NCBI GenBank assembly: GCA_024640765.1
Contig: JAHEEK010000001.1
Span: 62,001-126,000 of the forward strand
Direction of reading: 5' to 3'
DNA: 64,000 bases
DNA from: Nereida sp024640765
GTDB lineage: Bacteria > Pseudomonadota > Alphaproteobacteria > Rhodobacterales > Rhodobacteraceae
A program made the translations under genes and the position numbers. Positions 34,953 to 44,138 of the stretch are shown one piece after another. The notes beneath the pieces are model-generated. The model saw only the letters and a program-made list of their open reading frames with translations. It was not told where the DNA came from and searched no databases. Numbering within the stretch: position 1 is the stretch's first letter; each line of letters starts with the position of its first letter.

Positions 34953-36464
34953 TTAACCTTGTAGTTTGCGGGCGACCAATTCGTTCACAGCTTTCGGGTT
35001 TGCTTTACCGCCCGTCGCCTTCATGACTTGGCCAACGAACCAGCCTGCAAGCTTGGGGTTTTCTTTCGCTTTGGCGACTTGGTCCGGATTGGCTGCGATG
35101 ATTTCGTCAACGGCTTTTTCGATGGCACCCAAATCAGTAACCTGTTTCATGCCGCGTTCTTCAACAATCACGGCAGGGTCGCCACCGTCTGTGTAGACGA
35201 TTTCGAACAAGTTTTTCGCGATCTTGCCGCTGATGTCACCCTTGCTAATCAGAGCAATCACGCCGCCCAGTTGTTCGGGGCTGACAGGACTTTCGGTGAT
35301 GTCTTTGTCGTCTTTTTTCAGGCGACCAAACAGTTCGTTGATCACCCAGTTCGCCGCCAGCTTTCCGTCTCGGCCATCGGCAGTTTTTTCAAAAAATGCA
35401 GCATTTTCTGTATCGGCAGTCAACACGGACGCATCATAATCGGACAGTCCGAAGTCACTGATAAACCGTGCTTTTTTGGCATCGGGTAACTCGGGTAAAT
35501 TTGCGGCCAGGTCGTCGACCCATGATTGCTCAATCTCGAGCGGGAGCAAGTCTGGGTCAGGGAAATACCGGTAATCGTGCGCCTCTTCTTTAGAACGCAT
35601 CGAACGTGTTTCGCCTTTGTCTGGATCATAAAGACGAGTTTCTTGCGTAACACTACCGCCGTCTTCGACGATTGCGATTTGGCGACGTGCTTCATATTCG
35701 ATCGCTTGCTGAATAAAGCGCAGTGAGTTCATATTCTTGATCTCACAACGGGTACCAAGATGGTCAAAATCTTGGGTTTCCATGTATTTCTCGTACGCGC
35801 CGGGACGACATACAGAAACGTTTACATCTGCACGTAGGTTGCCGTTTTGCATGTTGCCATCACATGTGCCGAGGTAACGCATAATCTGGCGCAGCTTACT
35901 GACGTAGGCGGCGGCTTCTTCGGGGCCGCGAATATCGGGGCGGCTGACGATCTCCATCAGGGCCACACCTGTGCGGTTAAGATCCACGAAACTCATATTT
36001 GGGTCCATGTCGTGGATCGATTTTCCGGCGTCTTGCTCAAGGTGGATACGCTCGATGCGCACAACCCGCGCAGTTCCGTCACCAAGCTCAACCAGAACCT
36101 CACCTTCGCCCACAATGGGGTGATAGAGTTGAGAAATTTGATAGCCTTGCGGCAGATCAGGGTAGAAATAGTTCTTCCGATCAAAAGCTGAGTAAAGATT
36201 GATATCGGCGTGCAAACCAAGGCCGGTACGCACGGCTTGGGCGACACATTCTTCGTTAATGACAGGCAACATACCCGGCATGCCCGCATCAACGAATGCA
36301 ACGTTGGCGTTTGGCTCTGCGCCGAACTGCGTTGAGCTTGCAGAGAAAAGCTTTGCCTTTGTCGCGACCTGAGCGTGGACTTCTAGCCCAATCACCAGTT
36401 CCCAGTCATGTTTCGCGCCTGCGATCACTTTGGGTTTAGGGGCAGTGTGGCTCAGATCCAACAT
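34953..36464 (-). CDS. gatB: Asp-tRNA(Asn)/Glu-tRNA(Gln) amidotransferase subunit B
   Basis: 503 residues from the ATG at 36464 (AAAAGGA 8 bases upstream); the frame runs to 36521 but the added 19 residues are not family-like. GatB forms GatCAB, which converts mischarged Glu-tRNA(Gln) or Asp-tRNA(Asn). Seen: WELVIGLEVHAQV at the N-terminus, FYPDLPQGYQISQ, DLNRTGVALMEIVS, CEIKNMNS, and a C-terminal YqeY-like tail ending in NPKAVNELVARKL. gatA and gatC are not in the window. Confidence 0.95.
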   Translation of the reverse strand: MLDLSHTAPKPKVIAGAKHDWELVIGLEVHAQVATKAKLFSASSTQFGAEPNANVAFVDAGMPGMLPVINEECVAQAVRTGLGLHADINLYSAFDRKNYFYPDLPQGYQISQLYHPIVGEGEVLVELGDGTARVVRIERIHLEQDAGKSIHDMDPNMSFVDLNRTGVALMEIVSRPDIRGPEEAAAYVSKLRQIMRYLGTCDGNMQNGNLRADVNVSVCRPGAYEKYMETQDFDHLGTRCEIKNMNSLRFIQQAIEYEARRQIAIVEDGGSVTQETRLYDPDKGETRSMRSKEEAHDYRYFPDPDLLPLEIEQSWVDDLAANLPELPDAKKARFISDFGLSDYDASVLTADTENAAFFEKTADGRDGKLAANWVINELFGRLKKDDKDITESPVSPEQLGGVIALISKGDISGKIAKNLFEIVYTDGGDPAVIVEERGMKQVTDLGAIEKAVDEIIAANPDQVAKAKENPKLAGWFVGQVMKATGGKANPKAVNELVARKLQG

Positions 36465-36617
36465 AGACGTATCCTTTTGGTTTTCGACGACGCTTCTAAC
36501 GGTGCCCGTAAGCAGGAGCAAGTGAGCACGGCCCAGTCAGCGATGGGTTTGTGTATTATTTCCAGCATTGGGCCGAGGTCCATTGGTTCGTAACCACGGC
36601 AGCCCCCTTAAGATGTG

Positions 36618-39224
36618 CTATCCAAGTATCCGTGTTATCATTTCTGTCGTGTCACTGCTTAGATTGGGCGTTGACAGAATGCGCTTCATTTCAACGCGCA
36701 TTTTCTCGCCGCGGGCGCTGTCCCACATGGCCCATGTTTCAAATGCTGAAGTCATCCGTGCCGTAGTCTGTGGGTTGATGCCATCCAGCGTAACGAGCCA
36801 ATCGGCCAATAGCGCATACCCGCTGCCATCCGCCGCATGAAACCCTGCAGTATTGGCGGCAAGGGCACCGAGTGTCGCGCGGAATCTGTTGGGGTTCTTG
36901 ACGTTGAAGGCCTCGTGTTCAGTGAGAAACTTAGCGACTTTGCTGGCGTCAGCGGGGGCTGCTTGGCCGATCTGAATGCCGAACCATTTGTCGATGACCA
37001 GCCGCTCGTGGGCCCACTGTTGGTAAAAGGTCTCAAGGGCTTTGGTGGCATGTTCGGTACCAATAAGGCAGCCCAGGGCAGTGAGTTGGTTCGTCATGTT
37101 GTCGGCGTTGGCGTGCTGTTTTGCAGCCTCGGCACCGCCATCAAGACGCGTGATCAGCCCCAAGATACGACCACAAAGCGCACGTTTGCCTGATTGCTCC
37201 GCATCTGGGCGGTAAGCTTGGGTGACTTGGTGCTGCGCAAAGAGCCTTTGCAAACTGTCTTGGGTGGCCTCCGCAAATTGTTGGCTCAGGGTCTCGCGCG
37301 CATCATAGATCGCTTGTGGGTCCGGTGCGTGCCCTTCGGATTTGATGTGCATGGCGATGTCCATCGTAGAAGGCAACGCGCTGGCCAGTGCGCGAAACGC
37401 AGGCGCGTGTTCTTCACTGCGCAGGCTCAAGCACCACGCATCGACGTAAGCATCGGACGGGGTTTTGATGCCGCGCGCCATGTCACCAAGAGTATTCAAC
37501 GCCAAGGTCCGGCCTGCTTCCCACGCGCTGAATGTATCGCTGTCATGAGCCATCAGACGCAGTAGGTCATTTTCGCTTTGATCTGCGTGCAAAATGATTG
37601 GCGCGGAAAAACCACGATTTAGCGAAAGAGTGGGGGCGTCGGGCGCGCCGCTGTTTTGGTGATCGCTTGCGGATGCGGTGCTGTCTTGCCAAGTCGGTGT
37701 GGTGGTACGGGTATCGATTGTCCAGCTTTGTGTAGTTTCGTTCAGCATCAAAACATTGGTAGGTGTCAGGTCGCGACCATCTGCATCAATCAACCCGACT
37801 GTTAAGGGGATCGGAAGGGCTTCTTTGTGCTGTTGCTGCGCAGAAGGGGGCGTTTCTTGGCGTGCTGTTAGCGTCAACTCATTGCCCTGCCATGATTGTT
37901 CTATTGTCACGTGCGGCGTGCCCGATTGGTGCCACCAACGAGAGAAGCCCGCCAAACGCGGATCATCATCAAAGCAGGCAAAGAAGTCTTCGATTGTGAC
38001 GGCTTGCCCATCGTGCCGTTCAAAATACTCAGTCAGGCCTTTGTAATAGTCTTCCTGTCCTAAGATCGTCATCAACATGCGGATGATCTCGGCGCCTTTT
38101 TCGTAGATTGTGGCGGTGTAGAAGTTGTTGATCTCTACAAAACTACCAGGGCGGACTGCGTGGGACAGCGGGCCAGCGTCTTCGCGAAACTGCCTGCCGC
38201 GCAGGGCATTTACGTCATTGATACGCGCGACAGCAGGATCACGGGTGTCTGCAGTGAACTGCTGGTCCCTAAATACCGTAAGCCCTTCTTTTAGGCATAG
38301 CTGGAACCAGTCGCGACAGGTGATCCGGTTGCCAGTCCAGTTGTGGAAATATTCATGGGCGATGATTGCCTCGATACGTTCAAAGTTGGCATCGGTGGCG
38401 GTTTCGGGGCTGGCCAACACCGCAGAGGAATTGAAGATGTTCAGCCCCTTATTTTCCATTGCGCCCATGTTGAAGTCATCAACGGCAACGATGTTGAAGA
38501 TGTCCAGGTCATAGGCACGTCCGTAAACACGTTCATCCCACAGCATTGAGGCCTTAAGCGCCACCATCCCAAATGCGCATTTGTCGATGTCATCTGACCG
38601 CACATAAATATTGAGCGCCACATCGCGGCCTTCGGATGTTGTAAAGCTGTCTGAATGCGCGACCAGATCACCGGCAACAAGCGCGAACAAATACGCGGGC
38701 TTTGGCCATGGGTCGTGCCATTCGGCCCAACCGTCACCACTGTCTGTTGGGTTGCCGTTAGATAATAGTACGGGCAGATCAGACATGATGCGGACGGTGA
38801 AGACTGACATAACGTCGGGTCGGTCCGGGTAATAAGTGATACGGCGAAAGCCTTCGGCCTCACATTGAGTGCAAAACAGTCCGTTGGACAAGTAAAGCCC
38901 TTCAAGCGCGGTGTTAGACTGTGGATCAATCTCGACTTCAGCTTCCCAGATGAACGGTGCGTCAGGCACATCCGCAGTAAGGCCATCGGGTGTGAGGCTC
39001 ACATCAACAGGTTGTCCGTCAATGCGCGCCGATATCAGTTTCATGTGTTCGCCGTGCAAATGAAAGGTGCGGTCCGCGCTTTCTGGGTTAGGGCGAAATG
39101 CTATTTTTGAGGTCACCCGTGTTGCCGTTGGGTGTAGCTGGAACGTTAAATGCACACTGTCCACGAGATACGCGGGAACTGTGTAATCGGCCAAATAAAT
39201 GGTTTGGGGGCTTGCATCTTTCAT
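36618..39224 (-). CDS. pepN: Aminopeptidase N (M1 zinc metallopeptidase)
   Basis: 868 residues, the E. coli PepN type. Substrate recognition motif GAMENKGLN is followed by the zinc site HEYFHNW with the downstream Glu in LKEGLTVFRDQQF. The N-terminal beta domain (about 1-190) and a C-terminal helical domain (about 540-868) complete the usual architecture. AAGGA lies 7 bases upstream of the ATG on the minus strand. It removes N-terminal residues in peptide turnover. The 153 bases between it and gatB contain no gene. Confidence 0.95.
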   Translation of the reverse strand: MKDASPQTIYLADYTVPAYLVDSVHLTFQLHPTATRVTSKIAFRPNPESADRTFHLHGEHMKLISARIDGQPVDVSLTPDGLTADVPDAPFIWEAEVEIDPQSNTALEGLYLSNGLFCTQCEAEGFRRITYYPDRPDVMSVFTVRIMSDLPVLLSNGNPTDSGDGWAEWHDPWPKPAYLFALVAGDLVAHSDSFTTSEGRDVALNIYVRSDDIDKCAFGMVALKASMLWDERVYGRAYDLDIFNIVAVDDFNMGAMENKGLNIFNSSAVLASPETATDANFERIEAIIAHEYFHNWTGNRITCRDWFQLCLKEGLTVFRDQQFTADTRDPAVARINDVNALRGRQFREDAGPLSHAVRPGSFVEINNFYTATIYEKGAEIIRMLMTILGQEDYYKGLTEYFERHDGQAVTIEDFFACFDDDPRLAGFSRWWHQSGTPHVTIEQSWQGNELTLTARQETPPSAQQQHKEALPIPLTVGLIDADGRDLTPTNVLMLNETTQSWTIDTRTTTPTWQDSTASASDHQNSGAPDAPTLSLNRGFSAPIILHADQSENDLLRLMAHDSDTFSAWEAGRTLALNTLGDMARGIKTPSDAYVDAWCLSLRSEEHAPAFRALASALPSTMDIAMHIKSEGHAPDPQAIYDARETLSQQFAEATQDSLQRLFAQHQVTQAYRPDAEQSGKRALCGRILGLITRLDGGAEAAKQHANADNMTNQLTALGCLIGTEHATKALETFYQQWAHERLVIDKWFGIQIGQAAPADASKVAKFLTEHEAFNVKNPNRFRATLGALAANTAGFHAADGSGYALLADWLVTLDGINPQTTARMTSAFETWAMWDSARGEKMRVEMKRILSTPNLSSDTTEMITRILG

Positions 39225-39371
39225 GGGGTATCCTTGCGCACAAATGTGTCAGCTACGTTACGCCCAAACGTAGGCCGAGGCGTGATGCGGAGCAAGTCGA
39301 TCCGACGCATTTGATAGACATTCATGCTTGTCCATATGTTCGCCCGCCTTACATCCCACCGCGTGGACCAG

Positions 39372-40883
39372 ATGTTAAATATTTTGTGGCTCAAACGTGA
39401 TCTGCGCGTTGCCGACAATCCCGCACTAGCCAAGGCGGTGCAGGGTAATCATCCTGTTGTGCCCCTCTACATTGTAGAGCCGGAATATTGGCAGCTGCCT
39501 GATACTTCGGCACGGCAATATGCATTTTTGCGAGAAACCCTACACGATCTTGCCAAAACACTAGCAGGGCTCGGCGCGCCTTTGGTCATACGCGTTGCAG
39601 ATGCCGTTCAGGCTCTCGATGAGCTGTCAAAGACATTCCCGATTAACCAGATTTTTAGCACGGAAGAAACGGGTAACGCATGGACGTTTCGACGGGACCA
39701 GCGGGTAGCTGCGTGGGTTAAACATACAGGTATCACGTGGACGCAGGTGCCGCAGTTTGGTGTAGTACGTGGCCTGCGCTCTCGGGATGGGTGGGCGGCC
39801 AGTCGAGAGAAATCTGTTCGGCTGGCTCAGATTGATCCACCCGTTGCCATGCGGCCTCACGGTGTGGAAAGCCAGCGCATGCCAAGCCTTGCGGACCTTT
39901 CGTTAGTGGATGATTGCCCTGACCGGCAGGCCGGTGGGCGCGGATCAGCGTTGTCGCTGCTCGGTGGTTTTTTGACAGAGCGCGGCCAGTCTTACCGCGC
40001 TGCAATGTCATCACCGCTTGAAGGGGAGCGGGCCTGTTCACGGATGTCGCCGCATCTTGCGCTGGGCGCGCTTTCGGTCCGTGAGGCGGCCCATGCAGGG
40101 CAGGCGCGGAGCCGTGAAGTGGCAGGTACTCGGTCAGGGTGGAGCGGTTCATTGTGCAGCTTTCAAAGCCGTTTGGCGTGGCGCGATCATTTTATGCAAA
40201 AGCTCGAAGATGCACCGCGGCTTGAGTATCAGGCCATGCATTCGGCCTACGAAAACCTTAGGCCAAAACATCCCAACGCTGAACGACTTCACGCATGGAA
40301 AACCGGACAAACTGGCATTCCATTTGTAGACGCTTGCATGCGGTATTTGATCCACACCGGTTGGCTGAATTTTCGGATGCGGTCGATGTTGATGTCTGTC
40401 GCAAGCTATCACTTTTGGCTTGATTGGCGCGGCACGGGCCCGCACTTGGCGCAGATGTTCACAGATTATGAGCCGGGCATTCATTGGAGTCAGGTCCAGA
40501 TGCAATCCGGTACAACCGGTATCAATACGGTGCGGATTTATAATCCGGTTAAACAGGGAGTTGATCAGGACCCGAACGGAATATTTACACGCCGCTGGTG
40601 CCCTGAACTGGCACAAGTACCTGATCGCTTTTTGCAGGAACCTTGGCGTTGGGACGGTGCGGGCACAGTTGTTGGCACTTTATATCCTGAGCCCATAGTT
40701 GATTTGCCGCAAGCCGCGCGCTTTGCCCGTGATCAAGTCTGGTCAGTCCGCAAGGGTGCGGCCTTTCGCAATGAGGCGAAAACGATCGTCAAAAAGCACG
40801 CTAGCCGCAAATCAGATCGGGGCTTTCAGCGCGACAGAGCCCCCAAAGATCCGGACACACGCCAAATGAGCTTTGATATTTGA
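39372..40883 (+). CDS. Cryptochrome/photolyase family protein
   Basis: 503 residues from the ATG at 39372, giving the N-terminus MLNILWLKRDLRVADNPAL typical of the photolyase Rossmann domain; a start at 39324 would add 16 non-conserved residues. The FAD-binding helical domain shows WRDHFMQKLEDAP, GQTGIPFVDACMRYL, TGWLNFRMRSM and YNPVKQGVDQDPNG followed by RRW.PEL. The enzyme would use blue light to repair cyclobutane dimers, or sense light. The class (CPD photolyase against cryptochrome-like) cannot be settled by eye. A DUF2256 gene follows one base after the stop. Confidence 0.9.
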   Translation: MLNILWLKRDLRVADNPALAKAVQGNHPVVPLYIVEPEYWQLPDTSARQYAFLRETLHDLAKTLAGLGAPLVIRVADAVQALDELSKTFPINQIFSTEETGNAWTFRRDQRVAAWVKHTGITWTQVPQFGVVRGLRSRDGWAASREKSVRLAQIDPPVAMRPHGVESQRMPSLADLSLVDDCPDRQAGGRGSALSLLGGFLTERGQSYRAAMSSPLEGERACSRMSPHLALGALSVREAAHAGQARSREVAGTRSGWSGSLCSFQSRLAWRDHFMQKLEDAPRLEYQAMHSAYENLRPKHPNAERLHAWKTGQTGIPFVDACMRYLIHTGWLNFRMRSMLMSVASYHFWLDWRGTGPHLAQMFTDYEPGIHWSQVQMQSGTTGINTVRIYNPVKQGVDQDPNGIFTRRWCPELAQVPDRFLQEPWRWDGAGTVVGTLYPEPIVDLPQAARFARDQVWSVRKGAAFRNEAKTIVKKHASRKSDRGFQRDRAPKDPDTRQMSFDI

Positions 40884-40884
40884 T

Positions 40885-41049
40885 ATGCCAAAAATGCGAA
40901 AGAAATCTGACCTTTCCTCAAAACCATGTGCACAGTGTGGTTTGCCGTTTAACTGGCGAAAAAAGTGGAAAAAAGTGTGGGATGAGGTCCGTTTTTGCTC
41001 AGACCGGTGTCGCCGCGATGCCAAGTCAAAACCACGCTCGGTGAAGTAA
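40885..41049 (+). CDS. DUF2256 small zinc-ribbon-like protein
   Basis: 54 residues, below usual ORF cut-offs. It has four cysteines in a CAQC ... CSDRC arrangement (Cys at 15, 18, 38 and 42) separated by a Trp/Lys-rich stretch (FNWRKKWKKVWDEVRF), and a basic C-terminus. This matches DUF2256, a family of tiny putative zinc-binding proteins that I recall as a frequent neighbour of photolyase/cryptochrome genes. The ATG lies one base after the photolyase TGA, so the two are almost certainly co-translated. Function unknown. Confidence 0.85.
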   Translation: MPKMRKKSDLSSKPCAQCGLPFNWRKKWKKVWDEVRFCSDRCRRDAKSKPRSVK

Positions 41050-41729
41050 AACTCAATCGACAGTCAATATTTCTCGTTTGCGAAGGGGCCATCAATCCAT
41101 CAGGGTCTGGCCAACCCGAAATTCTAATGACTTGTCTGAGAGGGCACCTCATGACCGACACAAACCAAAACCGCGTGCAACGTGCAGGGCTGGATGTTGA
41201 CGAAACACTGGCCACATTTCTTGAAACATCTGCCCTTCCGGGTACTGGCGTTGACGCCGATACATTCTGGGACGGTCTCGCAGGCCTAATCGCCGATATG
41301 GGCCCAAAGAACGCTGCGTTTCTGGCAAAGCGTTCAGACATTCAAGCGAAGCTTGATGCGTACCATATTGAGCGCCGTGGAACCGATCATGATGCGCAAG
41401 CCTATCAGCAATTTTTGACAGAGATCGGCTATCTTGTCCCCGAGAGGGATGATTTTGCGATTGAAACTGCGAATGTGGACCCTGAAATAGCAAGCATCGC
41501 AGGGCCTCAGTTGGTTGTGCCGATCAACAACGCACGCTTCGCGTTGAATGCTGCGAACGCGCGGTGGGGCAGCTTGTATGATGCGTTCTATGGCACGGAT
41601 GCCTTGGGCGATCTGCCTGCAGCGGGCGGCTATGATGAGGCGCGCGGATTGCGCGTTGTGGCAAAAGCCAAGGCACATCTTGATGCTGCAGTGCCTCTTG
41701 CTACGGGCTCATGGTCCGATGTGACCGGC

Positions 41730-41764
41730 TTGAGTGTTGAGTGTTGAGTGTTGAGTGTTGAGGG
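41730..41764 (+). repeat. Heptanucleotide tandem repeat in glcB
   Basis: Four exact TTGAGTG units (41730, 41737, 41744, 41751) are followed by a fifth, TTGAGGG. After the gap, at 41972, only one TTGAGTG plus TTGAGGG is present, which keeps the frame (L-S-V-E-G-G). Any expansion beyond one TTGAGTG unit reads into an in-frame TGA. The three extra units are 21 bases. Confidence 0.9.
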
Positions 41765-41871
41765 TGGTGCGTTGAGCTGTGCGACCGCAGGTGGCGCAGT
41801 GGCCCTTGCGGACCCCGCGCAATTTGTCGGCCACAAGGATGGCTCACCCTCTGAAATTCTGCTTGTGAAGA
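41751..41871 (+). repeat. 121-base sequence repeated exactly after the gap, left copy
   Basis: These 121 bases are identical to 41972-42092. The left copy ends at the N run and the right copy starts at it, which is how overlapping contig ends look when a scaffolder joins them without merging. It is best read as one copy of glcB sequence, not a biological duplication. Confidence 0.85.
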
Positions 41872-41971
41872 NNNNNNNNNNNNNNNNNNNNNNNNNNNNN
41901 NNNNNNNNNNNNNNNNNNNNNNNNNNNNNNNNNNNNNNNNNNNNNNNNNNNNNNNNNNNNNNNNNNNNNNN
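41872..41971. other. Assembly gap of exactly 100 N
   Basis: A run of 100 N. The round number is a default scaffold gap. Because the flanking sequences are the same 121 bases, the true gap is probably negative: the contigs overlap. Confidence 0.98.
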
Positions 41972-42092
41972 TTGAGTGTTGAGGGTGGTGCGTTGAGCTG
42001 TGCGACCGCAGGTGGCGCAGTGGCCCTTGCGGACCCCGCGCAATTTGTCGGCCACAAGGATGGCTCACCCTCTGAAATTCTGCTTGTGAAGA
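41972..42092 (+). repeat. 121-base sequence repeated exactly, right copy
   Basis: Second copy of 41751-41871, continuing directly into the rest of glcB (KNGMHISIVVDAEH). It is read in a different numerical frame from the left copy only because of the arbitrary gap length. Confidence 0.85.
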
Positions 42093-43572
42093 ACGGCATG
42101 CACATTAGCATCGTGGTCGATGCAGAGCATCAGATCGGCAAGACGGATCCTGCAAACATTGCCGACGTCATTTTGGAATCCGCACTGTCGACCATCATGG
42201 ACTGCGAAGACTCCGTGGCGGCCGTAGACGGTGTGGACAAGGCGCTGGTTTACAAAAACTGGCTCGGCTTGATGAAGGGCGATCTGCGCGAAACCGTTAG
42301 CAAGGGCGGTAGATCTTTCGACCGCGTATTGGCCGAAGATCTGGAGTTCACAGCTAAAGACGGCACTGCGCTTACCCTGAAGGGGCGTGCGTTGATGTTG
42401 GTGCGCAACGTTGGCCACTTGATGACCACGCCCGCGGTACGGGATGCGAACGGCAACGAGATTGGCGAAGGTTTGCTGGATGCGATGTGCACCACGCTGA
42501 TCGCGATGCATGATCTTAAGCGTGACGGCGGTAACTCGCTGCACGGCTCGGTTTATGTTGTAAAACCCAAAATGCACGGACCAGACGAAGTTGCTTTTTG
42601 CAGACGAAATTTTCACCCGCGTTGAAAGCATCTTGGGGCTGCCGCAAAATACGGTGAAGCTTGGCATCATGGATTAAGGGCGCCGGACGTCGGTGAACCT
42701 TAAAGAATGTATCCGTGCTGCAAAATCACGCGTTGCGTTTATCAACACAGGCTTCTTGGATCGCACGGGTGATGAAATTCACACCTCAATAGAAGCAGGC
42801 CCGTTCATGATGAAGGGCGATATGAAGGCAACCCCGTGGATCGCGTCTTATGAAGATCGCAACGTAGATATCGGTTTGGCCTGTGGCCTGCAGGGCAAAG
42901 CGCAGATCGGCAAAGGTATGTGGGCGATGCCCGATCGCATGGCAGACATGATGGACGCCAAGATTGGTCACCCGAAATCCGGTGCTAACTGTGCGTGGGT
43001 TCCGTCCCCAACGGCTGCGACGTTGCATGCGACGCACTACCACCAAGTAGATGTTTTTGCGGTCCAAGATGATCTGAAAGCTGGCGGTGCGCGCGGGACA
43101 CTGGCTAACCTGCTGACCATTCCAGTGGCTGACAGCACCCAGTGGAGCGCAGAGCAAATCCAGCAGGAGATCGAAAACAACGCCCAAGGTATTTTGGGAT
43201 ATGTTGTGCGTTGGGTCGATCAAGGTGTTGGGTGCTCAAAAGTGCCAGACATCAATGATGTGGGTTTGATGGAAGACCGCGCAACATGCCGCATTTCCAG
43301 CCAAGCTCTTGCAAACTGGTTGCATCACGGTGTTGTAAGCCGTGACCGCGTTATCGATGCGCTGCGCAAAATGGCGGCTGTGGTTGACGGACAAAACGCA
43401 AACGATGGGTCCTATATCCCGATGGCACCCGATTTTGATGGCGTTGCTTTCAACGCGGCATGCGAGCTGGTATTTGAAGGAACGAAACAGCCATCCGGCT
43501 ACACAGAGCCGGTTCTTCACGCCCGCCGTCTCGATCTTAAAGCAACTCAACAAAAGAATAGGAGCCTGACAA

Positions 43573-44001
43573 ATGGCTGAGATTTCAATTCGTAAAGCAC
43601 GTCAAATCATCAAAGGCACCTTTGCCAAGGGCCGCGAGATGGAGCTGAAGCCGCTTTCTGTCATCGTTCTGGATGCTGGCGGTCACGTCAAAGCGTTCGA
43701 GCGTGAAGATGGGGCGGCACCAGGTCGTTTCGCTATCGCGCAGGGCAAAGCCTACGGCGCTGTAATGCTTGGCATGGCAGGCACAGCACAGATGGCGCGT
43801 GCAGAGCAGCAGGCGTATTTCATGGCCGCGGTTAACGGTGTTTACGGCGGTCAGGTTGTTCCTGTTCCGGGCGGCGTTTTGTTGCGCGACAAAAAAGGCG
43901 CAGTTATTGGTGCTGTTGGTGTCACAGGCGACACATCTGACAATGATGCAGAGGCCGCATTGGCGGGCCTCGCGCTGGCGCAGCTTGAAGGCGAAATCTA
44001 A
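43573..44001 (+). CDS. glcG: GlcG/HbpS-family heme-degrading-domain protein
   Basis: 142 residues; AGGAG is 9 bases upstream of the ATG. GlcG-type proteins are small, often heme-binding, and commonly encoded in glycolate-utilisation operons, function unproven. Family features here: VIVLDAGGHVKAFEREDGA near 29-47, IAQGKAYGAVMLGM, PGGVLLRDKKGAVIGAVGVTGDTSDNDA near the C-terminus. It overlaps the end of the glcB pseudogene by 8 bases, so its expression may depend on that damaged transcript. No glcD, E or F lies in the window. Confidence 0.88.
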   Translation: MAEISIRKARQIIKGTFAKGREMELKPLSVIVLDAGGHVKAFEREDGAAPGRFAIAQGKAYGAVMLGMAGTAQMARAEQQAYFMAAVNGVYGGQVVPVPGGVLLRDKKGAVIGAVGVTGDTSDNDAEAALAGLALAQLEGEI

Positions 44002-44138
44002 GGCACATTTAAGGGGCCAAGCCCCCAGATGATGTAAAAATGAAATGAGCGTGCAGGCAGAGGTGCTTGTGCGCTCATTCTCTTTCGCTTTGCGGTTTTG
44101 TCACTACAGTAAACGCACGCATCAACGAGAGGGATTCT

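Larger units (their letters stand above)
41151..43580 (+). pseudogene. glcB: Malate synthase G, disrupted and split by an assembly gap
   Basis: Pieces in order match malate synthase G (condenses glyoxylate and acetyl-CoA to malate): start MTDTNQNRVQRAG, VVPINNARFALNAANARWGSLYDA, SEILLVKNGMHI, ESALSTIMDCEDSVAAVD, NVGHLMTTPAV, then RAAKSRVAFINTGFLDRTGDE, YEDRNVDIGLACGLQGKAQIG and NYHQVDVF-like regions. Removing the 100-N gap and one copy of a 121-base duplicate leaves about 730 codons, near the family length. Three lesions remain: a heptamer expansion giving a TGA at 41745, one extra T in the run near 42594-42598, and TAA at 42675-42677 where the family has Glu. It ends overlapping glcG. Confidence 0.88.

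Noticed and set aside
41972..42625. Second, independent malate synthase gene fragment
   Set aside because: Its first 121 bases repeat the left contig end exactly and it continues the same protein, so it is the same gene across an assembly gap.
44013..44025. GGGGC-CAA-GCCCC hairpin after glcG as a terminator
   Set aside because: Stem of only five pairs and no T run follows.
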